NCBI GenBank assembly: GCA_944989445.1 | Contig: CALYLW010000133.1 | Span: forward strand, 189,501 to 253,500 | DNA: 64,000 nt | Reading direction: 5' to 3' | Source of the DNA: Ampullaceana balthica | Taxonomy: Eukaryota > Mollusca > Gastropoda > Lymnaeidae | Shown here: positions 1 to 10,528 of the stretch, in pieces | How positions within the stretch are numbered: the stretch's first letter is position 1 | Layout: each line of letters begins with the position of its first letter | Notes under the pieces: model-generated | What the model was told of the DNA's origin: nothing | The model's database searches: none | Seen by the model: the letters and a program-made list of their open reading frames with translations, nothing else | Program-made: the position numbers and the translations under genes

Positions 1-164
1 CCCCGGCGCCCCATGAGTGTTAAATTTTGAAAATAAAAAACCTATTTCCATCCCGGGAGCGTACTCAAAAGTCTCCAAAAGTTTCATGGCGATCGGATGA
101 ATGGTTTAGTCAGCTATAACAGACATGTATACATACATACATTGATTTTTATATATATAGATAA
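1..164 (+). mobile_element. 3' end of an interspersed element
   Basis: Contains a Helitron/LINE-style terminal phrase (TTTCATGGCGATCGGATGAA, then ACATACATACATTG and a TATATATAGAT tail). A likely counterpart 5' end (ACTAGCTGACCCGCGGCG) occurs at 59149. The family was not identified. Confidence 0.4.
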
Positions 165-1200
165 ATCCTCAAATCCTATTTTAAAAACCTTTATATTAAC
201 TCGTGGTGTCTGTTTGTTTGAACCCTTGCTTGCTTGTTTGTCGCCAAAAAATTGGATCGAATTTTAGCCCATTTCCTCGTAAGCTAGCGATCTGAAATTT
301 TGCAGGCAGACTCATGCCAATGATAAAAATGATGTATCAAAATTTCAGATCGATCGCATGTGCTGTAATTCAAATATTGAATTTTTAGATTATTTTATTT
401 ATCTCCATGTATCATGTTAAATTTTTTCAGATACAGTGTCGCGGTGCGTATTATATTGAACAACCTTTCCTGTCGCGCAATATGGTGCGTATTTTATTGA
501 CAACACTTTTTATAAACATATTCCTGATCGATGCGCATTATATTAAACACGTTTTACGAGACATAACTACAATTTTACACGCTTTTATTTAAGTCACAAT
601 GTTTGTATGTTGTATCCATCCTTCCTTCAAAACATGAAACGTAAAATTATACCACTTCTGATGGTCCTAGAGATCTAAAACTTTTACCACAGTTAGATCT
701 TGGATGACAATGCATTGCATCAAAATTTCAGATCGATCGAATGTACCGTATTGAAATTATTGCATTTTTAGTTTATCTATAGTCTATATATAAGCATCGG
801 TACCCGTCTGCTTTGTTGACATCCATGAGTTCACCACGTGAACAAAACACCGTGGTATATAACGTTGGGTGGGCGCTTATGAGGTGTTTGGTATAAAACA
901 AAAAGTATGGTAAAAAAGATGTGTGGGCTTCAGACGTGAATTTTAAAGAGTTTTTATTATAAGTTTTAAAAAATAGCTGTAAAAACAAAGTTTTTGACTA
1001 TAAATATCTTATATATGAGACAATACTAAAAGTAGTGATTATGTTAAAAGCGTGTCCTTTTTAAAAAAAGATTTTTTAAATATTTAATTATTTCTTGTAT
1101 TTTTGGATTGTCTTGCGCTGCGTATCATTCTTTTAGTTACGTCTCGTACATAAAGGATTTATAGTAAAAAACTTGCATTTTTACGGGGTTTTTATTACTT
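164..1200 (+). mobile_element. Helentron-like nonautonomous element, interrupted copy
   Basis: Starts near CCTTTATATTAACTCGTGGT and ends CATAAAGGATTTATAGT...TTTACGGGGTTTTT. The 5' TTTAT/AATCC block is repeated in inverted form just inside the 3' end. A related element fragment (about 585-1080) interrupts it. The same unit occurs intact at 33396 and 50249. Confidence 0.55.
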
Positions 1201-1419
1201 GGTTCCCTTTTCCAAAATTAAAATATAAGTTAAAACAATGACGTCATATACTATTTTTTTACATCGCGTCTTTAAAGTTATAATCATTTTGAGCAACGAT
1301 GCACACCTTCTGTTTTATGATATAAGATCAAACAATGACGTCAAACCGTTCCACATCCAGCTAATGAGCTTCTGTCGGTCTACTCACAAAGTCATCAGCT
1401 ACGCTTTTCTACAGAAACA

Positions 1420-1780
1420 CGCATTATCTGTGTTCCTAAGACATGAACTAAAACGTTTGGTGAAAGGTCATTCTCTTTTTGTGCATGTCAAACAATGTAA
1501 TTCTCTACCATAACACATCAGTAGTATTTCAACTACTAAGTCTTTCAAGAATGCACTTAAGACACGTCTTTTCAAAATTTATTTTCAAAATTAATGAAAC
1601 AACATTTCTTTTTAATGATTAACGTAGTTTATGTGTAACGTACTTAAGTTATGTGGTTATTATGATATGAATGTTTATTTAATTAGCATATGTATGTTAT
1701 TATCTCCATGTTAAGCACTGTGAGCCCGGCTCCTTGCTTGGATACATCGCTATATTCATTTTCAATTTATTATTATTAGA
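1420..1780 (+). mobile_element. L2/CR1-like LINE 3' tail
   Basis: A translated frame ends in the common LINE C-terminus pattern (QCNSLP, then SFKNALKTRLFKIYFQN), followed by a 3' UTR with GTGAGCCCGGCTCCTTGC and CATCGCTATAT. It matches the copy at 10020-10320. Confidence 0.6.
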
Positions 1781-2629
1781 CACTTTGAGCCAGGAACTTC
1801 ATATGATTTTTTTCAGTAAATTTGTAAGAATCTATTCACCACTAGATTTTACACGATTTTTACAAACATTATCACACATCTCAATGACGATCCGGATCGA
1901 AAACTTAAATGGTTTTAAACTTAACATTTTGAAACTTTTATCCCCGAGAGATTGATTGTTTTACTTTAAACGTTTTTTTTTAAATTGACTATGGGCATTC
2001 AAATATTGACACATATCTCACTCGTGGTCTAAATTGAACTATTAAGGGATTTCAAAATTTCATGGAAAACTTAATGACATTTTTTTAAATTAAAAACCTT
2101 AATAATAATTTATTTTTTTTAAATTAGCTACAACTACTAACAATCCAATCAAAAGTAAAGTTGTGTAAGTTACTGAGTATTCTTGCGAAGACTTTTCACC
2201 GTTTTTTTAAAAATATATTCAAAATATAGAGTACAAAATGACCCACTTTCCATCATCTTCAAGAGTAGACATTTTGCACGTAGACTTACATCTATGTATG
2301 ACACATTGTTTCAAAGTTCAGATCGATCGAATGTACCTTAATTAAATTAATGAGTTTTTAGTTTATCTATATGCTTCATGTGTTTCGTCTGCTATAGTTG
2401 ACTTCCACGGGTCACTGGCGTTTCACTCCAGCCTTCGAAATGTCACAAGGATCTAAACATATATTGAACATAATCAATACTTTCAGCTATGTATCATTTA
2501 TAGGAATCTATTGTAAAAAAATATATATTTTATTGCCCTTTCTCTTTCACAGCTTCGTTTTAAACCATCCTTCTCCTAGCTTTCTCAACTTCTCTCTGTC
2601 TTATCACTCATTTGTCAGGTAGGCTGTTG

Positions 2630-2960
2630 TGCTTACACCATTTCTTTCTCTGTTTCTAAGACACACTCTACACATTTTGAGAAAGGTTTCTTCTCATTTT
2701 GCGCCCCCATACAATGGAACTTTCTACTAATTAAAAAAATAGCACTATTCCAAATACCTAGGGATTTAATAATGTATTAAAATCAATTTTCTTCAAACTT
2801 TAATTTCAAAATTAATTAAACAATAAATAAAACATTTATTTAATTATTATCAACGTAAATTATGTTCATATTGTGTCATTATATGTTGTAGTTAGGAAAC
2901 ATTTTTTTTTACATTTTAAAAATTGTGTGTGTTATTTTTATGTTAATGGCCCTAAGATCA
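2630..2960 (+). mobile_element. Decayed L2/CR1-like LINE 3' tail
   Basis: A third, more diverged copy of the LINE tail at 1420 and 10020. The frame-shifted peptide still shows FSFCAPIQWNF and a following 3' UTR. Truncated. Confidence 0.45.
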
Positions 2961-2999
2961 CATGTTTGCTAGGATATTGCGATATATTATAAAAGTAAT

Positions 3000-3375
3000 G
3001 TTATTTGTATAATTGTTATATACTCATCATTGCGTGTCGTCCAGTCTGGGCCATTGGCCACACACAAAGGCTCTCCAGGCATCCCGAATTCTGCGCCAAT
3101 CTTTCTGACTGTCCACATCTGTGCCCACTCTTTTTGGTGTATGTCTACAGTGTCCTTCTCCAGGTCATTTTAGGTCGACCTCTTTTTCTCTTGCCTTGAA
3201 GGTTCCAAGTGAGGGCGTGTCTCGCAATGCTGGCTGTAGGCTTCTTGAGGTAGTGGCTAATCAATCTCTAGCTGTGCTGACATATTCGCTTTTCCTCTGG
3301 TTCTTGTTGTGTGCCTTGCCAGCGGTCCTCGTTGGTGATGACGTTGGGCCAGCGAATTCGGAGAATTGTTATATG
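3000..3375 (-). pseudogene. RTE-like LINE, C-terminal fragment
   Basis: The minus strand translates, with frame breaks, to ILRIRWPNVITNEDRWQGT, then KRGRPKMTWRRTL and SERLAQNSGCLESL. This is the segment after the reverse transcriptase in many animal LINEs. Stops and frameshifts show it is dead. Confidence 0.75.
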
Positions 3376-3479
3376 ATTAGATTTATTCATTCAATCGTCG
3401 TGAAACCATGTCACATTTTTTCTACACTTCCGCTAAAGTATCGTGTTTGCATTATTATTGTATGTTATCATTACCTTTA

Positions 3480-4080
3480 AAGTTCCTTTCTTCTGGCTCA
3501 GATCGCTGCAACGCGTGACGGGTCAGTTAGCCAAATTACAAATTATGTTGCCAAATGAAAAACAAGCTTTTTTTTTGAAGACAGAAGAGGCAGGCAGTTA
3601 CTAGATAAATGAATAGTAAGTGTCAATGCATATAAGCATAATTTGTTGAGTTAACTTCCCGATTTCTCATGTTTGTTTTTTTAAACTGTGAAATGGTGTT
3701 TAAGAGAACGATTTTTCGTGGCAATGAGTAAGGCGAACAATGCGACCATCAACATATACACATGACGTAACAGATTTTAACAATAATAAAAAAAAATTAA
3801 AATCTTTTTTTTAAAGGACACCCTTCTAATTATATATAGAAAGTGCACTAAAAGAAAAAAATAACAATGTTCTATGATAATAGGTGAAATCCGTGCACAT
3901 TAAAACGTGGGGCGCCCATATTTCTATATGTAATTAAAAGCGTGTCCTTTTTAATTAAATATTTTTTAAATATTTTATTTTCTTCTTTTTTTTATCATTT
4001 TTAAAAAAAATGATTTTCAGCCTTATCAATTCCATATAATTAGTTGCAATTTATGGCCAATAACTTAAATGTGATAGTTC
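3480..4080. other. No gene recognised
   Basis: AT-rich sequence with short poly-A and poly-T runs. A short piece near 3930 (AAAGCGTGTCCTTTTTAA) also occurs near 1049, so part of it is an old repeat. Confidence 0.4.
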
Positions 4081-4084
4081 TAAT

Positions 4085-5075
4085 TAAACAACCCATAAAG
4101 ACAAAGTTTTTGACTATAAATCCCTTATATATGAGACCGAACTAAAAGTATTTTTAATGTTGATTGCGGGACAAACATTTACAGACTGAAATGCGCTGAA
4201 CTCCCATTGATATGCAACACGGACTTTGGTAATCGAGGGTTGGAGTGAAAGCGGTGAGCCGTGGAGGTCAACTCTAGCAGACGACTATACATTATAAATA
4301 TAGATAAACTAATAAAACAAACCCGTAAAAACAAAAGTTTTTGACTTTAAATCCCTTATATATGAGACATAACTAACAGTATTGCTTATTTTCAAACGCG
4401 ACAAACATTTACAGACTGAATCTGTCTTAACTCAACTTTGCTTCAAAGCCCTGGGGGTGGGTGGGGGGAGAGAGGAAAAGTCTGGTCACCAATCGCTTGA
4501 CCGAGCTCAGCGTGACACGTAAAATGTAAACAAAAGCACGCCGGTACTTCGATGGGTCGCGTCAACGCGTCAACTCAAACTCTTACGTGGAAAAAAAAAC
4601 AATAACAAACACAGTGAATTTGAATTACATACGTTATATTAGGATAAAATAAAAATGCATAAATTTAATTACGTTACGTTCGATCGATCTGAAATTTTGA
4701 TACGATGCATTGTTAGGTGAGACAGGTTCGTGTGCCAAATTTCAGCTCGATCGGATTACGGGAAGTGGGTCATTGTTTACTTTTGTTTTTCCGCCCGACC
4801 AAGACAGAGATGACGACAGAATGACAGAGTGACAGAGACGGCGGTGAAGTTAATATAAGGGATTTAAATATTGATTAATTTAATTACGGTACATTCGATA
4901 GATCTGAAATTTGGATACATCACATTGTCATCCAGGATCTATCTGTGGTAAAATGTTGAGATCTCTAGGACCATCAGAAGGGTATTTAATTTTACTTTAC
5001 AAGATTTGACGGAAGGAATGTTGGATGGAAAATACAACATACAAACAGTGTGAGTTAAATAAAAGCGTGTAAACT
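4085..5075 (-). mobile_element. Cluster of Helentron-like repeats
   Basis: Three partial copies lie end to end: 4085-4310, 4318-4868 and 4868-5070. They share ACAAAGTTTTTGACTATAAA at one end and ATATAAGGGATTTAAA at the other, and internal GATCGATCTGAAATTTTGAT blocks. The middle copy closely matches 39510-40033. Confidence 0.6.
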
Positions 5076-5261
5076 GAGGATTCTTGAAGAAATTGAAACA
5101 ACACTATTTAATTACAATGTTTAAAAAATAGATTTAGATTGTAAATCAATTGTACAATAATATATTTCAAAATATGTATCCACATTCAACAATTTGAATA
5201 TGATTATGGCCTGTCTAATGAACATTGATATTTCTTCCTAAAATACTTAAATTTAGCATGT

Positions 5262-5440
5262 CTGTAGAGCATGCCACCGTAGCAAAGAGGTAGATGACAC
5301 AGTCTCGCAGTCTTCATGTGTATTGGACGGGTTACGCTACTGATATAATGTGCAAGGGTTGACCCTCCACCTGGGTGGTTACTTGGTGAGCTCTCCGGTG
5401 CAGGCTTATGTGGGAAAAAACGCAGATATTCCCATATATA
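5262..5440 (+). repeat. Possible tRNA-derived SINE head
   Basis: GTAGCAAAGAGGTAGATGAC resembles a pol III A box (TRGCNNAGNGG), and GGACGGGTTACGC lies about where a degraded B box would be. It leads directly into a minisatellite. Only one copy seen. Confidence 0.3.
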
Positions 5441-5965
5441 TTGCTCAGTTCCTGTTCATAATTTATGACAAAAACTCAACTTCTCAAGTCTAGTTCAAAA
5501 TTCAACCCGAAATCCTATTCTACTACTCGGACCCATTTATAATTTATCCATAGATACTACTCTACTTTTCAGTTCTCGTTAATAAATCATTATGGAATTT
5601 ATTTAACTATACTACTCAATTCCCATTAAGAATCTATACCTTAATCCTTCTACGCTGATTAATTTTCGATCATAATTAATCTAGAAACACTTCTCTACTG
5701 CTAAGTACCGGTTCAAAATTCATCATTAAATCCTTCTCTACTGATTGACGTCCATTATTCATCCCCAAATAATATTCAACTGTTTGGTTCCCGCTCATAG
5801 TTCATCTCAAAAATTGACTATGCTGCTCAGTTCCCGTTCTAAGATCACCCCAAAATCCTAATTTAATGCTCTGTTAATGACATCCTTCTTTACTGTTAAG
5901 TTTCCCGACATCCTAATGGACTGTCCAGTTTCCGTTCATTATTCAGCCATAAATTGTACACTGCT
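5440..5965 (+). repeat. Degenerate minisatellite, period about 40-48 bp
   Basis: About 11-12 imperfect units on the theme CTACTGCTCAGTTCCCGTTC followed by ATAATTCATCCCAAAATCC. Units differ at many positions and in length, so the array is old. Confidence 0.6.
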
Positions 5966-6890
5966 GACAAGTCCACAACCACGTCTCTAATAATACAACG
6001 AGCTCATCTCGCTATATAAACATAGCACACACTGTTTTTAACGTCTAGCCTTAAATTTTCATCTATATATTCAATGATGTTTCGATATACATACGACATG
6101 TACTTTTAAAAAAACCAATGCCAAAAATAATTAATTTTAAGACAAACAAACACCATTTTTAAAAAGATATAAAGTTAAATAAGACTGAAACTTAAAATAT
6201 TACCTTTATTTATTAGTACTTAACTGAAAGTAGAACAGAACAAATTTAAAAACAAAAATTAACATAACTTAAAGTTTTACAATAGAAATAGCAATTTCAC
6301 TAAGTTTGCATACGCCATAAACCTACTTTAACCCTCAAAGTGATAACTTTAATCTTATTCTTAGTGATAACAAAGGGCATTTTAAGGGCATTAATTTCAA
6401 AGAATACACAACCTTGTAATTTGACAATAATAATGAACCACCACAACACAAAAGACATTTATTACATTTCTTTCCTAGTTAAGCACAATAAAGTAAATCG
6501 CCTAACACAATTGCACATAAAATATGTAGAAATATACACACACAAAAAGTTATTTTGCCTCTCATCGGTGACCTTGGACATAATCAAGGCCCAGTAACAT
6601 TTAAATGAAAATTTTTGATAGGCATAGCATAGAGTGTGTTAACTCTATTCAATTCAGGCTTGTTTAATGCTGACTTGAGCATCACAAACTACAGTGTCCT
6701 AGTAAATCCTTATATAAATACCCTAAAACTAAATAACGCATCTCCTAGAATGAATCCTGCCAAACAAACCCCCCAAAATACCTATACAAATTCTAATAAC
6801 ACTAAAAATTATCATAAAATAATAAATAATTAATTTCAAATTTAGAAATATTTTTTTAAAAAAAGATTTAGAGCAATTAATTTATACAGA
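5966..6890. other. No gene recognised
   Basis: Very AT-rich. Open frames here lack recognisable motifs. It may be the 5' region of the LINE that follows. Confidence 0.35.
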
Positions 6891-7235
6891 AGCACCAAAC
6901 ATTTTTGCTTGTTCCAAAACTTGGTTAGACCCTAATATGTAGGCTATAACTCTAAAATGTTATAAAGCAACTACAAAATGTTTATAAAACACAAGTCAGA
7001 CATTGATGGAGGTGTAGTACTAGCAATAAAACGTACCCGTATGGTGCAAGAAATTACACGACAATCAAATGTTAACATATAAAGTTGCAAGTTCGTTGTT
7101 TTTGTTTTTTTAATTAATTAATTTAAAAAAAAATTTAAACATTTTATTTTATTTTTTATTTTGTAAAATAGCTACAACTAAATCCACAACACTTATTTTT
7201 GAAAGCATGTATAGACCACCCAATTCCACCTAGAA

Positions 7236-7392
7236 CAGTGCTTCTCAAGCTTTTTATTATTTCGGACCGACATGAATTGTTCCATTCCTCTAGGGACCAG
7301 TGCACTATTTTACCTGTACTCACGTTTTAGCGATATGTTTTTTTATTCCAGTTCATTTGTTTTATTTTATGGGTGTATTGCCTTACAATTGA

Positions 7393-7431
<39 letters not shown>

Positions 7432-7773
7432 TCCCATAACCTCTGGGTCGTTATAACCTCTGGGTCGTTATAACCTCTGGGTCGTTATAACCTCGTAGTC
7501 GTAGGGGGTTCTAATATTTCTATCAGAACATTCCCGGGCTTGGTAGACGTAACGGCGCCCATCCCTCTCCAGGGAGGCGGAAGACTTGTGAGGCGAGCGC
7601 ACTATTGACTTCACTATCCAGCCGCAAATATAACATATATGGTTAATATTAATGTTTACAAACGGAAAAATATATTATATATTTTCTGTCTTTTCTTGAT
7701 AACTTCCGCTGACCAGTGGCGATTGGCCCACTGACCCACACCGGTCTGCGGACCACCACTTCGAGAAGCACTG
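7236..7773. mobile_element. Nonautonomous hAT element with 8 bp TSD
   Basis: Ends CAGTGCTTCTCAAG and CTTCGAGAAGCACTG are inverted repeats of the Charlie/hAT type. Flanks ACCTAGAA and ACCTATAA match at 7 of 8 positions, the expected hAT target duplication. It contains a TA microsatellite and a nested SINE (7431-7628). Confidence 0.8.
7431..7630 (-). repeat. tRNA-derived SINE, copy 1
   Basis: On the minus strand it starts GCTGGATAGTGAAGTCAATA, the tRNA A-box side (TAGNNNAGTCA), and runs to a 3' part with ACTACGAGGTTATAACG. The GAACATTCCCGGGCTTGGTA block and 3' end match the other copies; the B-box middle is deleted. A 17 bp unit (CCTCTGGGTCGTTATAA) is tandemly repeated three times at the end. 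Confidence 0.65.
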
Positions 7774-8764
7774 ACCTATAATTTATAAATTATCTTTACA
7801 GTCAAATAGTTTATGAAAGAAAATACTAAAATGCTGTAATTTGATTATAGGGGACTTTAAATAAGTACCACAAATACTATTCCATAAATCAACAATAATT
7901 AACTAACACTTTATTGACACATTAACAGTTTAAAGCTTATAATGAAAAAAATGCCAATAGACAAAAAAAATCATATTAATTCTTAACAAATAGATCACGA
8001 CTAGTATGTATTGTGAGATAATGTCTGGTTTGCCTGATTATGATATTGTTAGACTAACCAAGAAAACAAAGACTACAATATGAGGCAAACATTGAATAAT
8101 AATTAATCAATGGAATAAATATATTTCAATAAAATGACATCAAGCAGCGGCTATTTTTCAATAAAATTTCACCAGTCAATACAACTCAAATAGCCAGGAA
8201 GAAAATATTTGAAAATATATCAAACAAATATTAAATCAATAATAAATGAGAATGTTTCACCAAAACTGACATAAAAAAATGCACAAATGCTGGTTAAATG
8301 CTAAATTAAAGTATTTATGCAACGAAAAAAAAAGTTTATTGAACAAATTTAAGGCCCACCAATTTCAAAAGGACACACAAAATAACTTTAAAAAACCTAA
8401 ATAAAAAAAAATAAACAATGCTACCTGATCAGTAGAACTTCCTTCAAGGTTATTAAAATAACTAAACAAGAAAATCTCCGAAACAATGTATTACTTTTTC
8501 AAGCTTCTCTAAATAAGAATAAAGTGCAAAAATATATAAAATTACCTGATGTAACTCACCTCTGTGAAAGAAAAATGTTTTAATAAATCCCTGACAATTA
8601 TAAATCTGTGTCACTTATTTTTATCACCTGTAAATTACTAGAACATATAATATAAAGCAGAATAATACATCACCCAGACAAACATAATTTTCCTACAAAC
8701 ATCAACACGACTTTAGGAAAACAGATCTTGTGAAACATCATTAAACTGCATATGCTCCGTGTCG

Positions 8765-9130
8765 TGGCATGGACTTGCTCATGTATAGTGCAAAGAAAGG
8801 GCGGAAAGAACGGACACAAACTACAGCAAGAAGAAATTAAAACAATGTGAGAGAATGTCTTCGGGGGAAACCACCGACGCATTGTTGGTATCAATACATT
8901 TGCACTGCTGTTTTCTACTTGCCCACCACACTTTGCCACCATATCTTTCCATACATAAACTGTAATAGGCCGACCCTAGCGAGGGTCAGCCATGCTCGCA
9001 TGTAAACAACGGGAAAAAACACATTTTTCAAAATTAATATTTATATATATATATTCACTGGCGCTTGAACCCAGGACCTTCCACGTGTAAGACGGACATG
9101 ATAACCACTACAGTGTGAATCACATGATAA
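8765..9130 (-). repeat. tRNA-Val-like SINE
   Basis: On the minus strand 9125-9056 reads CTGTAGTGGTTATCATGTCC, then CTTACAC as an anticodon loop and GGGTTCAAGC as B box, closely tRNA-Val(UAC)-like. The acceptor and T stems do not pair properly. A shared body follows (CTGACCCTCGCTAGGGTC), also present in the copy at 26400-27160. Confidence 0.55.
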
Positions 9131-9276
9131 TATCTGAAGGAACAACGCATGTGAACTGAAGAAGCCTTGTAGGTCTCGAAAAATGCCTCCCCCCTTTTTT
9201 TTAAACCCAATTCGCTTAATTGTTTGACCCAGCGAAGGTCATTCATCATGGTCATTAGCACATACCCGCTTTGGTG

Positions 9277-9279
<3 letters not shown>

Positions 9280-9350
<71 letters not shown>
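9280..9350. repeat. (TA)n microsatellite
   Basis: About 70 bases of perfect TA dinucleotide. Long YIYIYI open frames here are artefacts of the repeat. Confidence 0.95.
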
Positions 9351-9352
<2 letters not shown>

Positions 9353-9359
9353 AAAACGA

Positions 9360-10019
9360 TTATCTTTCAAGTCGATCAGAAAATAATAATCAAATGCATG
9401 CAATACTACTAGACTTCTCACAAGTATTTGACTTCAAGTTCAGCACTTTGGTTTGCTCAAATAACTTAATACTTTGGAATTTCGGATCCCATACATCATT
9501 GGATCCAAATACTTCAGTTTGTGTAGAGAGCGATGTGCAATAATTAATGGATCTAAATCATAACCAATAATTGTTAAAACCGGAGTTACAAAAGAATATG
9601 TGTTAGTTGGTCCCTAACTCTATTTTATTTACATACATTAGTTGCCAAACAGCACCTCAACGGGAAAAAAAGTTAGGTTATGTGCTGATCTATAGAACAA
9701 TTAAATTAGAACGTGATAACTAAATCTTTTTAAAAGACGTACATGAATTAATAGAATGAGAAACGAAGTGGTGTTTGTCTTTCCATTAGGCAACGTTTCA
9801 AGCGTTAACTACATACAAAACGACATTTAAAAAAATCAAACCACATAATTTATGGAAAACAACTAATCCAAACCAAAGATGCAAAATACGTATATATAGT
9901 ATGGCTTAATGATTTAAATATAATTGTAATACTTATGTAAGTTATGTATGCTAATTGTACTGATGAAGGAATTAGACGAAAAGTTTAGTGTAGTATTATT
10001 TATATATAAATATAAATAA
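9360..10019. other. No gene recognised
   Basis: Unique-looking AT-rich sequence. No coding pattern or repeat family recognised. Confidence 0.4.
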
Positions 10020-10321
10020 AAGTCATTCTCTTTTTGTGCAGCCAAACAATGGAATTCTCTACCATTACACAACCGTAGTATTCCAACTACAAAATCCTTC
10101 AAGACTGCACTTAAGACGCATATTTTCAGAATGTATTTACACAATTAATGAAACAACCTTTGTTTTTAATGATTAGCGTAGCTTATGTGTTGTGTACTGT
10201 CCTTTATGTTGTTATTATAGTATGAATGGTTATTTCATTATTATATGTATGTTATGAACTCCATGTAAAGCGATGTGAGCCCGGTTCCTTAATGGGATAT
10301 AGCGCTATATAAATGATCAAT

Positions 10322-10322
<1 letters not shown>
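10020..10322 (+). mobile_element. L2/CR1-like LINE 3' end
   Basis: Encodes KQWNSLPLHNRSIPTTKSFK, then TALKTHIF and a stop, the usual LINE C-terminus. The 3' UTR ends GTGAGCCCGGTTCCTTAATG and GCGCTATATAAATGATCAAT, a CR1/L2-style tail. A TA microsatellite follows (10322-10388). Confidence 0.75.
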
Positions 10323-10385
<63 letters not shown>

Positions 10386-10392
<7 letters not shown>

Positions 10393-10410
10393 TTATTTAT
10401 TTATTTATAT
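10386..10410 (-). promoter_or_regulatory. Possible polyadenylation signals for the receptor gene
   Basis: About 120-140 bases beyond the receptor stop codon the minus strand reads several overlapping AATAAA hexamers, supplied by a TTTA microsatellite that joins a long TA tract. They could serve as the poly(A) signal. Proximity and hexamer match are the only evidence. Confidence 0.35.
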
Positions 10411-10528
10411 ATTTATAGATATGGAACAATGTGCACAATTATGTTGTGCTACCTTCAACTTTGTATAATGAAGATGTTGCGTTTTTAAGGGGTCAGATCT
10501 ATTTGATGATCTATGAAACTATTTGAAA

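Larger units (their letters stand above)
6891..8760 (+). pseudogene. Decayed LINE with endonuclease and RT pieces
   Basis: At 6892 the plus strand reads APNIFACSKTWLDPN, the conserved SxTWL block of the LINE AP-endonuclease, and near 7203 a frame gives SMYRPPNST. At 8590-8750 frame-shifted pieces (NYKSVSLIFITCKLLEHII, QHDFRK, SCET) match the start of a reverse transcriptase of the Jockey/L2 kind. A hAT MITE (7236-7773) has inserted between them. Many stops. Confidence 0.6.

Noticed and set aside
9056..9125. A functional tRNA-Val gene.
   Set aside because: Acceptor and T stems mispair, and the shared downstream body indicates a SINE.
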